This document shows, one piece after another, positions 1 through 7,980 of a stretch of DNA of 64,000 nt. Positions within the stretch are counted from its first letter, which is position 1; every line of letters starts with the position of its first letter. The position numbers and the translations under genes were made by a program. The stretch comes from Arthrobacter methylotrophus (GTDB lineage: Bacteria; Actinomycetota; Actinomycetes; Actinomycetales; Micrococcaceae), in contig NZ_BAABED010000001.1 of assembly GCF_039539965.1 (NCBI RefSeq), positions 868,001 to 932,000 of the forward strand. Direction: 5' to 3'. The notes under the pieces are model-generated. The model searched no databases, had not been told where the DNA came from, and saw only the letters and a program-made list of their open reading frames with translations.

Positions 1-17
1 GGCGAACCCGCGGTACA

Positions 18-31
18 AGCACATTTGTGCT
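18..31. promoter_or_regulatory. Operator-like dyad at the TetR gene start
   Basis: AGCACA and TGTGCT arms are separated by TT. The dyad lies just upstream of the preferred GTG start at 42 and overlaps the alternative GTG at 27. TetR proteins usually bind such dyads in their own promoters, so autoregulation is inferred. Confidence 0.4.
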
Positions 32-41
32 AAAAAGATCT

Positions 42-668
42 GTGCCCAAGATTGTTGATGCCGAAGCCCGGCGCCAGGAAGTAGTCGAAGCCGTCTTCAG
101 GATCATCGCCTCGGATGGCCTGGAGCGTGCCTCATTGCGGGAGGTGGCTGACGAGGCCGGACTTGCCGTTGGCTCGGTCCGCCACTACTTTGCCAGCAGC
201 GATGAATTGCTGGTCCATTCCTTTGCCGTGGTCATCGACAGGATCGCCGCGCGGCTCGAGGAAGCGTTCGCCGTCGTCGAATCCTCGGAGCCGGGCTCGG
301 CTGAACACGATGCCGCCGTGTTAACCCTGCTGGGTCAATTCCTGCCGCTCGACGAGGAACTGGCCGTCGACGCCTGCGTCTGGATTGCATTCCGGCATGC
401 GGCGCGGATCAAGCCCGTACTCGAACAAGAAGCCGCACGCAGCCACCGTGCCGTGGCCGCCGTCGTCGGCCGCTTGGTAATGCGACTGATGCCCGACGGC
501 GGGGCCGGCCAGGAGCGCCTGGTAACCGAGGCCGAGCGCCTCTTGGCGACCCTCGACGGATTGTGCATGCATGCCCTGCTGCAGCCGGAGTGGATGACGG
601 CCGGGGTCTGCCGCGACGTTCTGACCGCGCATCTGGACACTCTTGTTGGGCTCCCATCCAACCGTTAA
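42..668 (+). CDS. TetR/AcrR family transcriptional regulator
   Basis: This is a 208-residue one-component repressor candidate. The N-terminal half carries a TetR helix-turn-helix: a helix like VVEAVFRIIASDGLERASL, then REVADEAGLAVGSVRHYF, where the HYF recognition-helix ending is typical. The C-terminal half is a helical ligand-binding and dimer domain with no recognisable ligand signature. An in-frame GTG at 27 would add five residues. I prefer GTG at 42, because a dyad likely to be the autoregulatory operator covers position 27 and neither start has a strong ribosome binding site. The gene that should lie upstream is outside the window, so the target is unknown. The family call is firm; the ligand and regulon are not. 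Confidence 0.85.
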   Translation: MPKIVDAEARRQEVVEAVFRIIASDGLERASLREVADEAGLAVGSVRHYFASSDELLVHSFAVVIDRIAARLEEAFAVVESSEPGSAEHDAAVLTLLGQFLPLDEELAVDACVWIAFRHAARIKPVLEQEAARSHRAVAAVVGRLVMRLMPDGGAGQERLVTEAERLLATLDGLCMHALLQPEWMTAGVCRDVLTAHLDTLVGLPSNR

Positions 669-732
669 CGTCAAGGCTCATCGGGAATAGACTGGAACCC
701 TGAGCGGGCACCTGCCAAGGGAGGCAATTCGG

Positions 733-1344
733 ATGCATGACACAGGCGGTCAGGGGTGGCGGATCACCATGGACACCTCAGGACCGATGCTCATTGCCTT
801 GTATCTGAGAGACGTTGCCGGACTGGACGGAGCCGGAAGGCCGGCGCTCTCCCATGCCACACCCAAAGTGAGGCACGCGGACCACACACACCTTACCGCC
901 GAAGTAGGCGGGATGCCGGCCCTCAAGACCGAGTGGGAAGCATGGTGGGAGCAACTTCTGAAAGCGTATCCCGACGCCGCGCCAGAGCTTTCACCCCCAG
1001 GTTTCAATGCTTTCGGCAACTCGCCTGCCCTCCGCAGGGTCCTGCAGGCACACTTCGGTGCTGCCCTCACGTGGGCCCGTGAACGCGTCGAAGAGTACGA
1101 AAAGCTTGAAGCCGAGCGCGAGGCCAGCGGTGCCACGATGCTTCTTGGTGACATGGTGGAGGACCGCTTGCTGGAGGTCGGACGGAGTTCCCGGGACTTC
1201 AACCTGAAGATCATCGAATTGCCCCTCAACGAGCCGAGGGCCTGGTACCTCGAGCCTGACAAGATGATCATGAGCGAGGGTCTGTTGTCCCAGCCGGAGA
1301 TATTCCGCAGCTACGTCCAGCCAGTGGTTGAACTACTGGTCTGA
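733..1344 (+). CDS. Hypothetical protein, about 200 residues
   Basis: I do not recognise a family. The ATG at 733 is preceded by GGGAGG at a good distance, and a TAGACT -10-like box lies about 40 bases upstream, so the gene seems to have its own promoter and a short leader. A second in-frame ATG at 769 would remove twelve residues. The protein is soluble-looking: no signal peptide or membrane segment, several Trp and acidic residues in the middle (KTEWEAWWEQLL), and a charged helix around residues 115-140 (RERVEEYEKLEAEREAS). It stands alone on the plus strand between a TetR gene and the convergent lysozyme-like gene. GC-rich third positions match the neighbours, so it is probably real rather than a chance frame. 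Confidence 0.65.
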   Translation: MHDTGGQGWRITMDTSGPMLIALYLRDVAGLDGAGRPALSHATPKVRHADHTHLTAEVGGMPALKTEWEAWWEQLLKAYPDAAPELSPPGFNAFGNSPALRRVLQAHFGAALTWARERVEEYEKLEAEREASGATMLLGDMVEDRLLEVGRSSRDFNLKIIELPLNEPRAWYLEPDKMIMSEGLLSQPEIFRSYVQPVVELLV

Positions 1345-1378
1345 GGCGCGGGGTGGGGACTGGACTACCGGGCAGGGA

Positions 1379-2221
1379 CTACGTCTTCGGAGCCGAAACC
1401 GTGATAGTCACCGCTCCCGATCCTGCCGTGGAATCCTGCCAGCCTTTGCGATCCTGCCGGTTCCACGTCGCGCCTGCCACGTCCACCTGAGTCACCGAGA
1501 GCGCTTTGGCATTCGCCACCGCCCACTGGGCCACAGCCCACGACTGGGGAGCAGTGACGTTCAGCTGGACCGTTCGGCCTTGGGCCACGGCCGGCAGAGA
1601 CCCGAACGCCGTCGTCATCGCATCCACAACGGCGTTCGGATCACCGGCAGTGTCTGCGGCACGGAGCGTGCAGTCCAGAGCCCTTTCGGAGTGTCCGGTC
1701 AGGGCAGACGCGTAGGCGCGGCCCATGGCTTCATGCTGCGCGTAGGCCTGAGGGAATGCGGAGTGCTGGACCGCTTGCGCAGCATCGGTGATCGCCATGG
1801 TCTCGTAGCCGGGTATCTTCACCAGGTGGTCATAGAAAGCGTTTGTCGCGTAAACGGGATCCATGACCTGCGCCTCGGTCCCCCATCCCTGGGACGGACG
1901 CTGCTGGAACAGCCCACGCGAATCGGGGCCAACCTCGTCGCCGTGGCCGATGTTGCGCAGCCTGGATTCCTGCATGGCGGTGGCGACGGCAATAGTGGCA
2001 GCGCGAGGTGGCAGCCCCCGTTTCACTGAGATAGCCGCGATCAGGGCGGCATTTGCCGCCTGGTCCGTCGCCAACTCGTAGGAATCCGAGCCGACGACGG
2101 CGGTGCAGCGCTCCGTAACCAGGGTTTCGGAGCGCTGCAGTACAGTCACTACGGCGTAGAAGGCGCCAGCCACCAAGACAAGCGCCAGCAACAAGATGAT
2201 GGTGCGTCGGAGACGGCGCAT
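1379..2221 (-). CDS. Membrane-anchored lysozyme-like (transglycosylase-fold) protein
   Basis: This 280-residue protein has one N-terminal membrane segment (residues 7-27, ILLLALVLVAGAFYAVV), leaving the rest outside the cytoplasm. Residues 75-125 hold a lysozyme-like region: ATAMQESRLRNI with a candidate catalytic Glu, then SRGLFQQRPSQGWG, a pattern shared with soluble lytic transglycosylase-like actinobacterial proteins. The C-terminal part (LNVTAPQSWAVAQWAVANA) recurs in secreted actinobacterial cell-wall proteins. Such proteins are often annotated as heavy metal transporter by mistake. The start lies 11 bases after the dapD stop on the same strand, so it is probably co-transcribed with dapD, which fits a cell-wall role. 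Enzyme activity is inferred from fold similarity only. Confidence 0.65.
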   Translation of the reverse strand: MRRLRRTIILLLALVLVAGAFYAVVTVLQRSETLVTERCTAVVGSDSYELATDQAANAALIAAISVKRGLPPRAATIAVATAMQESRLRNIGHGDEVGPDSRGLFQQRPSQGWGTEAQVMDPVYATNAFYDHLVKIPGYETMAITDAAQAVQHSAFPQAYAQHEAMGRAYASALTGHSERALDCTLRAADTAGDPNAVVDAMTTAFGSLPAVAQGRTVQLNVTAPQSWAVAQWAVANAKALSVTQVDVAGATWNRQDRKGWQDSTAGSGAVTITVSAPKT

Positions 2222-2232
2222 CCAGATATCAG

Positions 2233-3258
2233 CTAGTTGGTGTGAAGGGCTTCGTTGAGCTCCACCGTCTGTCCCTTGCGGGGGAGGACCTCGACTTCAC
2301 CCGTGGTGGAGTTGCGGCGGAACAGCAGGTTCGGCATGCCCGAGAGTTCCACGGCCTTGATGATGCTGCTGGTGTCCTCGCCGTTGGCGTCCTTTGGGCC
2401 GAGGATCCGTACGCGGGTTCCTGCCGTGACGTAGAGGCCGGCTTCAACCACGGAATCATCGCCGATGCTGATGCCCACGCCGGAATTCGCTCCCAGCAGT
2501 ACACGCTCACCCAGGGCGATCTTTTCCTTGCCGCCACCGGACAGGGTGCCCATGATGGAGGCGCCGCCGCCGACGTCGGTGCCGTCACCGGTCACCACAC
2601 CTGCGGAGATGCGGCCTTCCACCATGGAGGTGCCAAGCGTGCCGGCATTGAAGTTCACGAAGCCCTCGTGCATGACGGTGGTGCCTTCGGAGAGGTAGGC
2701 GCCCAAACGGACACGGTCTGCGTCGGCTATCCTGACGCCGCTGGGGACGACGTAGTCCACCATACGGGGGAACTTGTCCACTCCATACACGGTGACGGCG
2801 CCGCGCTTGCGGAGGCGGGCGCGGGTCACCTCAAAACCGTCCACCGCGGCGGGACCGAAGTTGGTCCACACAACGTTGGGGAGTTTGCCGAAGATACCGT
2901 CCAGGTTGATGCTGTTGGGCTGGACCAGGCGGTGCGAGAGCAGGTGAAGGCGCAAGTAGGCGTCCACGGTGTCCGCGGGGGCTTCATCCAGGTTGATCTG
3001 GGCGAAGACAACCTTCTGCTCCGTCCCGCGATCGGCGTCGCGGCTATCAGAAGCAAGGCTGGTCAACGATTCATCCGCATGCTCCACCGTTCGCAGGGAC
3101 TCGGCCGCTACGCCCAGGGCCGGCGCCGGAAACCATGCGTCCAGTACTGTCGCTTCTCCGGCGTCGGAGGTGGCGATGGTGGCCAGGCCAAAGCCATAGG
3201 CGGAACGGTGGTTTGCAGATGCGCTATCGGGTGCGGCTGAGGCAGCGGTTTCAGTCAT
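2233..3258 (-). CDS. dapD: 2,3,4,5-tetrahydropyridine-2,6-dicarboxylate N-succinyltransferase
   Basis: DapD transfers succinate from succinyl-CoA to tetrahydrodipicolinate in the lysine and meso-diaminopimelate pathway. The 341-residue length fits the longer actinobacterial class. The C-terminal two thirds are hexapeptide-repeat left-handed beta helix ([56 protein letters not shown]), the usual fold of these trimeric acyltransferases. A TAGACT box ends six bases before the ATG and there is no ribosome binding site, suggesting a leaderless message. dapE is divergent 85 bases away, so the two steps of the succinylase branch share one intergenic region, as in other actinobacteria. The lysozyme-like gene follows 11 bases downstream. 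Confidence 0.95.
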   Translation of the reverse strand: MTETAASAAPDSASANHRSAYGFGLATIATSDAGEATVLDAWFPAPALGVAAESLRTVEHADESLTSLASDSRDADRGTEQKVVFAQINLDEAPADTVDAYLRLHLLSHRLVQPNSINLDGIFGKLPNVVWTNFGPAAVDGFEVTRARLRKRGAVTVYGVDKFPRMVDYVVPSGVRIADADRVRLGAYLSEGTTVMHEGFVNFNAGTLGTSMVEGRISAGVVTGDGTDVGGGASIMGTLSGGGKEKIALGERVLLGANSGVGISIGDDSVVEAGLYVTAGTRVRILGPKDANGEDTSSIIKAVELSGMPNLLFRRNSTTGEVEVLPRKGQTVELNEALHTN

Positions 3259-3264
3259 GCTGCA

Positions 3265-3270
3265 AGTCTA
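3265..3270 (-). promoter_or_regulatory. -10 box of dapD (leaderless)
   Basis: TAGACT on the minus strand, six bases before the dapD ATG. Confidence 0.5.
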
Positions 3271-3331
3271 TCGAGAGCCGCTGGCTGCCTCGAAACCGAG
3301 TGTGGTCCCAGGGGTCGCAATTCGCGCGGGA

Positions 3332-3337
3332 TACAGT
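3332..3337 (+). promoter_or_regulatory. -10 box of dapE (leaderless)
   Basis: TACAGT followed by six bases and the GTG at 3344. It decides the dapE start: the longer frame from 3257 would run through this promoter. Confidence 0.55.
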
Positions 3338-3343
3338 GGACAA

Positions 3344-4468
3344 GTGACCGTCGAAACTACTCCGATTCTTCTTGACCTCCGGCAAGACGTCGCGTTGCTG
3401 ACCGCCGCGCTCATGGACATCAACAGCGTGTCCGGCAACGAATCCGCGTTGGCGAACGCCGTCGAGTCTGCCCTTCGCACGATCCCGGGGCTGCGGTTGG
3501 TGCGGGATGGCGACGCCATCATTGCCCGAACCGAGCTTGGACGTCCCGAGCGGGTCATCCTTGCCGGCCACCTCGATACCGTACCGTTGCCCACCGTGGA
3601 AGGTTCACTAGGCACAGTGCCGTCAACGTGGGAGTCCGGCATCGCGGGCACGGGGAATCTGTACGGACGCGGGGCAACCGACATGAAGGGCGGAGTTGCG
3701 GTACAGCTTGCCCTCGCAGCCACCATGTTCGACGGCGGCGCCGAGCCGGGCAAAGATGTCACGTTTGTCTTCTACGACCATGAGGAAGTCGAAGCCGTCA
3801 AGAGCGGCCTTGGTCGCTTGGTAAGGAACCACGGCCATCTCCTGGAAGGTGACTTCGCGATCCTCCTCGAACCCACTGACGGCACCGTGGAAGGTGGCTG
3901 CAATGGCACTAGCCGCTTCGAAGCCACCACGGTGGGGGAGGCGGCCCACTCGGCCCGGGCGTGGATGGGCAGCAATGCCATCCACGCTGCCGCCCCCATC
4001 CTCAGCCGCTTGGCTGCCTACGAACCGCGCACTGTCAACGTGGACGGGCTCGACTACCGGGAAAGCCTCAATGCCGTGAAGATCAACGGCGGTACCGCAG
4101 GCAACGTGATTCCGGACCGCTGCGTGGTGGAAATCAACTACCGATTCGCGCCGGACAAGACCCCGGACCAAGCCGAAGCCCATGTCCGTGAACTGTTGGA
4201 GGGCTTCGACGTGGTCCGCACCGATGCCGCCGCTGGCGCCAGGCCCGGCCTTAACCACCCGGCTGCCGCGTCCTTCGTTGCCGCCGTCGGCGCCGATCCC
4301 AAACCCAAATACGGGTGGACCGACGTCGCGCGCTTCAGTGAACTAGGCGTTCCCGCAGTCAATTTCGGCCCCGGCGATCCGCTGCTGGCCCATAAGGACA
4401 ATGAACACGTCGACGCCGATGCCATCCGCGAGTGCCTCCGCGCCCTTCGGCTGTGGCTGGCCGACTAG
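3344..4468 (+). CDS. dapE: Succinyl-diaminopimelate desuccinylase
   Basis: DapE removes succinate from N-succinyl-LL-diaminopimelate, a later step of the pathway served by the divergent dapD. It is an M20-family metallopeptidase fold with the expected metal-site motifs: LAGHLDTVP near residue 70, RGATDMKGG near 110, and the general-base DHEEVEA near 148. NYRFAPDKT and the C-terminal GPGDPLLAHKDNE also fit the family. The frame is open from 3257, but those 29 extra codons overlap the dapD promoter. GTG at 3344, with a -10 box six bases upstream, gives 374 residues, a normal DapE length. A strong hairpin terminator follows the stop. Confidence 0.95.
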   Translation: MTVETTPILLDLRQDVALLTAALMDINSVSGNESALANAVESALRTIPGLRLVRDGDAIIARTELGRPERVILAGHLDTVPLPTVEGSLGTVPSTWESGIAGTGNLYGRGATDMKGGVAVQLALAATMFDGGAEPGKDVTFVFYDHEEVEAVKSGLGRLVRNHGHLLEGDFAILLEPTDGTVEGGCNGTSRFEATTVGEAAHSARAWMGSNAIHAAAPILSRLAAYEPRTVNVDGLDYRESLNAVKINGGTAGNVIPDRCVVEINYRFAPDKTPDQAEAHVRELLEGFDVVRTDAAAGARPGLNHPAAASFVAAVGADPKPKYGWTDVARFSELGVPAVNFGPGDPLLAHKDNEHVDADAIRECLRALRLWLAD

Positions 4469-4481
4469 CGTTTAACTGCGA

Positions 4482-4517
4482 ACGTGGGTGTGGCCCCACG
4501 GGCCGCACCCACGTTTT
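4482..4517 (+). terminator. Rho-independent terminator after dapE
   Basis: ACGTGGGTG and CACCCACGT arms enclose a second GGCCC/GGGCC stem and end in TTTT on the plus strand. It sits between the convergent dapE and gluD genes. The minus-strand side lacks a T run, so its effect on gluD is uncertain. Confidence 0.8.
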
Positions 4518-4519
4518 GG

Positions 4520-5374
4520 CTAGCCCTCGGCCGCCACAATTTCCGATCTGGCTACCTTCACCACTTTGACGTTGCGGCGCATCCGGCTTTCAAGCCACTT
4601 GGCGATGCCCGCGAGGATCAGGCACATGCCCACGTACAGCACGCCGGCGATGATGGCGGAGGGGATGATGGGCGAGCCGTACTGGGCTTGGCTTCCGAAG
4701 TATTTCGCTTGGAAGAGGATTTCGTTGTAGGTCACGATGAAGCCCAACGCCGTGTCCTTGAGAATGACCACGAGCTGGGAAATGATCACCGGGAGCATTG
4801 AGCGGACCGCCTGCGGAAGCAGGATGTTCGTCATCACCGCGCTCTTGGGCAAGCCGATGGCATAGCCGGCCTCGCTCTGTCCGCGGGGGAGCGATTCAAT
4901 GCCGGCGCGGAAGACTTCCGCCAGCACTGATCCGTTGTACAGCACCAGGCCGGCAACGACTGCCGTGAAAGGCGTGATGCCCTGGACGCCCAGCTGAGGT
5001 AGTCCGTAGTAGAAGATCATCATGAGGATCAGCAAGGGAACGGCACGGAAGAGTTCCGTGAATCCGTAGCAAGGCATGCTGATCCACTTGCGGTCGGAGA
5101 GCCGGCCGAACGCCAGGACCACACCGAGGACGAGGCTGAACACGGCTGCCGTGGCAAAAGCGGAAAGCGTTGCACCTACCGACTGGACGATGGTCTGCTG
5201 CACCAGCGGGAAGGTGAACAACTGCCATTTCTTCGCATCGAACTGCCCGCTTTGAGCGAAGCGGAGGACGATGAACCCGACGATGGCGATGATGACCAGG
5301 GCGGTCACGACGCCGAGAATCCTGTAGCGTGCGCGCGCTTTTGGCCCCGGGGCGTCAAAGAGAACCGAGCTCAT
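4520..5374 (-). CDS. gluD: Glutamate-type amino-acid ABC transporter, permease GluD
   Basis: This is one of two permease subunits of a polar amino-acid importer. The 284 residues carry an N-terminal membrane segment (ILGVVTALVIIAIVGFIVL), a cytoplasmic/periplasmic stretch, then a five-helix BPD_transp_1 domain with the EAA loop FRAGIESLPRGQSEAGYAIGLPKSAVMTNILLPQAVR that contacts the ATPase. An ATG at 5389 is in frame, but ATG at 5374 overlaps the gluC stop as ATGA, the usual arrangement for coupled subunits, so I use 5374. The gene order gluA-gluB-gluC-gluD matches the Corynebacterium glutamate system. The substrate (glutamate, perhaps aspartate or glutamine) is inferred from that order and from similarity, not shown by the sequence. 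Confidence 0.85.
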   Translation of the reverse strand: MSSVLFDAPGPKARARYRILGVVTALVIIAIVGFIVLRFAQSGQFDAKKWQLFTFPLVQQTIVQSVGATLSAFATAAVFSLVLGVVLAFGRLSDRKWISMPCYGFTELFRAVPLLILMMIFYYGLPQLGVQGITPFTAVVAGLVLYNGSVLAEVFRAGIESLPRGQSEAGYAIGLPKSAVMTNILLPQAVRSMLPVIISQLVVILKDTALGFIVTYNEILFQAKYFGSQAQYGSPIIPSAIIAGVLYVGMCLILAGIAKWLESRMRRNVKVVKVARSEIVAAEG

Positions 5375-6054
5375 CGGGCCACCTTCCATTTCTTTTCAAG
5401 CTTTCGCTGTGCGAAGGAAAGGATGAAAACGATCAGAACGAATATTAGTGCGACCCAGAGCAGTCCGGCCATGGCGGGTTCCCCGCGCTCGGAAAGGTTT
5501 GACCGAATGGCCCCCGCTTCGGCCACTGAAAATCCTGCAGCCACCGTGGTGTTCTTGAGCAATGCAATGAACACGCTGAACATGGGCGGGATGACCGCGC
5601 GGAAAGCCTGGGGGAGGATCACCACCGTGAGCGTTTGCGTGAACGTCAGTCCGATGGCGCGGGCAGCTTCGGCTTGGCCCACGGGAACGGTGTTGATGCC
5701 GGAGCGTACGGCCTCGGCCACGTAAGTGGCCGTGTATAGGCTGAGGCCAACGGTAGCGGCAGTCATGAAATCAATTTCGACGAGGCCAAGCTTCGGATAG
5801 CCCAAGGCAAAAAAGAACAGGACCAGCGTCAACGGGGTGTTGCGCACCACGTTGATATACAGCGTGGCTGCGGCGCGCATCGCAGGGATCGGCGAAACAC
5901 GCAGCGTTGCCACGATGGTGCCCAGGATCAAGGCAAAGACCCCTGCAAAGAAGAAGAGTATGAGGGTGTTCCGGAACCCCGTGATAAAGAGATCCGAGTT
6001 GTTCAGCAGCGTATTCACAGAATGGTCGCTTTCAGCCGATATTTGAGGGGACAT
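5371..6054 (-). CDS. gluC: Glutamate-type amino-acid ABC transporter, permease GluC
   Basis: The second permease has 227 residues with about five membrane helices and the His/Glu/Gln-type permease signature (VRNTPLTLVLFFFALG; EAVRSGINTVPVGQAEAARAIGLTF as the EAA loop). It presumably pairs with GluD as a heterodimer. Its ATG follows directly after a 12-bp GC hairpin in the gluB-gluC spacer, and no Shine-Dalgarno sequence is visible there. A GTG eleven codons in, at VNTLLNNSDL, is an alternative start. The 3' end overlaps gluD by four bases. Confidence 0.85.
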   Translation of the reverse strand: MSPQISAESDHSVNTLLNNSDLFITGFRNTLILFFFAGVFALILGTIVATLRVSPIPAMRAAATLYINVVRNTPLTLVLFFFALGYPKLGLVEIDFMTAATVGLSLYTATYVAEAVRSGINTVPVGQAEAARAIGLTFTQTLTVVILPQAFRAVIPPMFSVFIALLKNTTVAAGFSVAEAGAIRSNLSERGEPAMAGLLWVALIFVLIVFILSFAQRKLEKKWKVAR

Positions 6055-6056
6055 CC

Positions 6057-6083
6057 GAGGGGGCGGCTTTGAGCCGCCCCCTC
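6057..6083 (-). terminator. Intercistronic GC hairpin between gluB and gluC
   Basis: Perfect 12-bp arms (GAGGGGGCGGCT and AGCCGCCCCCTC) are separated by three bases, with no T run. Such hairpins after binding-protein genes often stabilise the upstream message or attenuate the permease genes, giving excess binding protein. It may also mask the gluC start. Confidence 0.6.
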
Positions 6084-6092
6084 AACGTTGGC

Positions 6093-6992
6093 TTAGTAGT
6101 TGTCCACTGCGGGCTGGGTGACCTTGGTGCCGGACTGCCCCAGGGTGGAGTCGTAGATTTTCTGCCACGTGGATCCGCCATCGGTGAACATCTTGTTGAT
6201 GAACTGGCGCAGCGCAGTGTCGCCCTTCTTCAGGCCGACACCGTACTTCTCAACGGTGAATGGCTGTCCGACGACCTTCAGGCTGTCCGGCTCCTGGGCA
6301 GCGTAGCCGAGCAGGATGGCCTGGTCGGTGGTGACGGCGTCGACCTGGCCGCTCTTGAGGGCTTCGACGCACTGCGAGTACGTGTCGAACTCTGTGGTCT
6401 TGGTGCTGGGGAAGTTCGCCTTGATGTTCTGGATCGGCGTGGAACCGGTGGCCGAGCAGACGTTCTTGCCGGAGAGGTCCTTCTCACTGTTGATGGACGT
6501 GTTGTCCTTCTTGACCAGCAGGCCCTGGCCGGTCACGAAGTAGGGACCCGCGAAATCGATCAGCTGCTTGCGCTTGTCAGTGATGGAGTACGTCCCGACG
6601 TAATAGTCGATGTCGCCGTTGGTAATGGCTGACTCGCGGTTGGCGGAAGGGATTGGCTTGTATTCGATCTTGTCCTGGGAGAAGCCAAGGGATGCCGCAA
6701 TCCACTGGGCAATCTGGATGTCAAAGCCGCTGTACTCACCGGTCGCAGCATCTTTGAATCCCAGGCCGGGCTGATCCTGCTTCACGCCGATCCGGACTTT
6801 CCCATTCGATTTGATGGTGTCGAATGTCGGGCTGCCCGTGATGGAAACATTCTGAGCCACGGTGAAAGGTGCGGACCCACTGCTCGGCGCCGTGGAGCCT
6901 CCGCCGCTTCCCCCACATGCGCTCAGCGACAGGGCGAGCACTGCACTTGCGGCGACCAGAAGAGATTTCCTCCGGGTGATAAAAGCCTTCAT
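6093..6992 (-). CDS. gluB: Glutamate-type ABC transporter substrate-binding lipoprotein GluB
   Basis: This 299-residue family 3 solute-binding protein captures the amino acid outside the cell. The N-terminus KAFITRRKSLLVAASAVLALSL is a lipoprotein signal ending in the lipobox LSAC, so the mature protein would start at a lipid-modified Cys near residue 24. The body has typical SBP_bac_3 phrases: VRIGVKQDQPGLGFKD, YSGFDIQIAQWIA, IDYYVGTYSITDKRKQLIDFAGPYF. ATG at 6992 has AAAGGAA at a good distance; an upstream start at 7019 lacks one. It lies between gluA and the two permease genes, and a hairpin follows. Confidence 0.88.
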   Translation of the reverse strand: MKAFITRRKSLLVAASAVLALSLSACGGSGGGSTAPSSGSAPFTVAQNVSITGSPTFDTIKSNGKVRIGVKQDQPGLGFKDAATGEYSGFDIQIAQWIAASLGFSQDKIEYKPIPSANRESAITNGDIDYYVGTYSITDKRKQLIDFAGPYFVTGQGLLVKKDNTSINSEKDLSGKNVCSATGSTPIQNIKANFPSTKTTEFDTYSQCVEALKSGQVDAVTTDQAILLGYAAQEPDSLKVVGQPFTVEKYGVGLKKGDTALRQFINKMFTDGGSTWQKIYDSTLGQSGTKVTQPAVDNY

Positions 6993-7041
6993 GATGTTCC
7001 TTTCATTGTGCGGCCGCACTGCGGCCCGGGTGCGGTGGGTG

Positions 7042-7797
7042 CTAGTGGGTCAGGAGTTTCGAGAGGAAATCCTTGGCACGGTTGCTCTGGGGATTGGTGA
7101 AGAATTCCTCGGGTTTGGCGTCTTCCACGATCTGGCCGTCCGCCATGAAGACCACACGGTCCGCAGCCTTCCTGGCAAAGCCCATCTCGTGGGTGACCAC
7201 GATCATGGTCATGCCTTCCTTGGCCAGCTGGACCATGACGTCCAGGACCTCGTTGATCATTTCCGGGTCAAGGGCGGAGGTCGGCTCATCAAACAGCATG
7301 ACCTTCGGTTTCATGGCGAGGGCCCGCGCGATTGCCACACGCTGCTGCTGGCCGCCGGACAATTGTGCCGGCAACTTGGGTGCCTGTTGCCCGACGCCGA
7401 CCCGCTCCAACAACGCCATGGCGTCCTTGTCCGCGGTTGCCTTGCTCAGCTTCTTGACCTTGATCGGACCCAAGGTGACGTTCTCGAGGATCGTCTTGTG
7501 CGCGAAAAGGTTGAAGGACTGGAAGACCATCCCGACGTCGGCACGGAGGAGGGCGAGTTCCTTGCCTTCCTCGGGAAGTTTCTTGCCGTCGATCGAGATC
7601 TCGCCCGTGTCGATGGTCTCTAGCCGGTTGATGGCCCGGCACAGCGTCGACTTACCCGAGCCCGACGGCCCGATGACAACCACAACCTCGCCCTTCTTGA
7701 CCTGGAGGTTGATGTCCTTGAGGACATGCAGTTGACCATAGTGCTTGTTGACGCCATTCAGGGAGACGAGGGTTTCGCTGGAGGCTTGAGTAGTCAT
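7042..7797 (-). CDS. gluA: Glutamate-type ABC transporter ATP-binding protein GluA
   Basis: GluA is the ATPase that drives the importer encoded by the next three genes. The 251 residues contain Walker [10 protein letters not shown] near residue 40, the Q-loop, the ABC signature [15 protein letters not shown], Walker [13 protein letters not shown] and the switch histidine in VVTHEMGFA. It is the first gene of the operon. Its ATG follows a TAGATT box by six bases with no ribosome binding site, which suggests a leaderless transcript. The divergent LOG gene starts about 180 bases away and shows the same arrangement. A 12-bp palindrome (GTGCGGCCGCAC) lies in the spacer before gluB. Confidence 0.9.
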   Translation of the reverse strand: MTTQASSETLVSLNGVNKHYGQLHVLKDINLQVKKGEVVVVIGPSGSGKSTLCRAINRLETIDTGEISIDGKKLPEEGKELALLRADVGMVFQSFNLFAHKTILENVTLGPIKVKKLSKATADKDAMALLERVGVGQQAPKLPAQLSGGQQQRVAIARALAMKPKVMLFDEPTSALDPEMINEVLDVMVQLAKEGMTMIVVTHEMGFARKAADRVVFMADGQIVEDAKPEEFFTNPQSNRAKDFLSKLLTH

Positions 7798-7803
7798 ACG
7801 ACG

Positions 7804-7809
7804 AATCTA
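7804..7809 (-). promoter_or_regulatory. -10 box of gluABCD (leaderless)
   Basis: TAGATT on the minus strand, six bases before the gluA ATG. Confidence 0.5.
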
Positions 7810-7968
7810 GCGAAGAAACGCCCTATGATGAGCCAGCTCACAACAACTTCCGCAGATCGTGATTCAACAGATACCTCTCTTGCAGCTTGTTGATAGGAAA
7901 GAGTGCAGCCGCGTGCGGCAACACGAACAAGAGAGCAGCGCTGGAACAGTAGTACCCGCCATCCGCGC

Positions 7969-7974
7969 TAGCCT
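7969..7974 (+). promoter_or_regulatory. -10 box of the LOG-family gene (leaderless)
   Basis: TAGCCT directly abuts an ATG at 7975 and lies six bases before the second ATG at 7981. The spacing seen at other starts favours 7981. Confidence 0.45.
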
Positions 7975-7980
7975 ATGTCA

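Noticed and set aside
1379..2221. Heavy metal transporter
   Set aside because: That label is common for this family, but the protein has one membrane helix and a lysozyme-like domain.
2242..3240. A 332-codon plus-strand frame opposite dapD
   Set aside because: It is the antisense shadow of a well-supported DapD; His/Gly/Val-rich with no family features.
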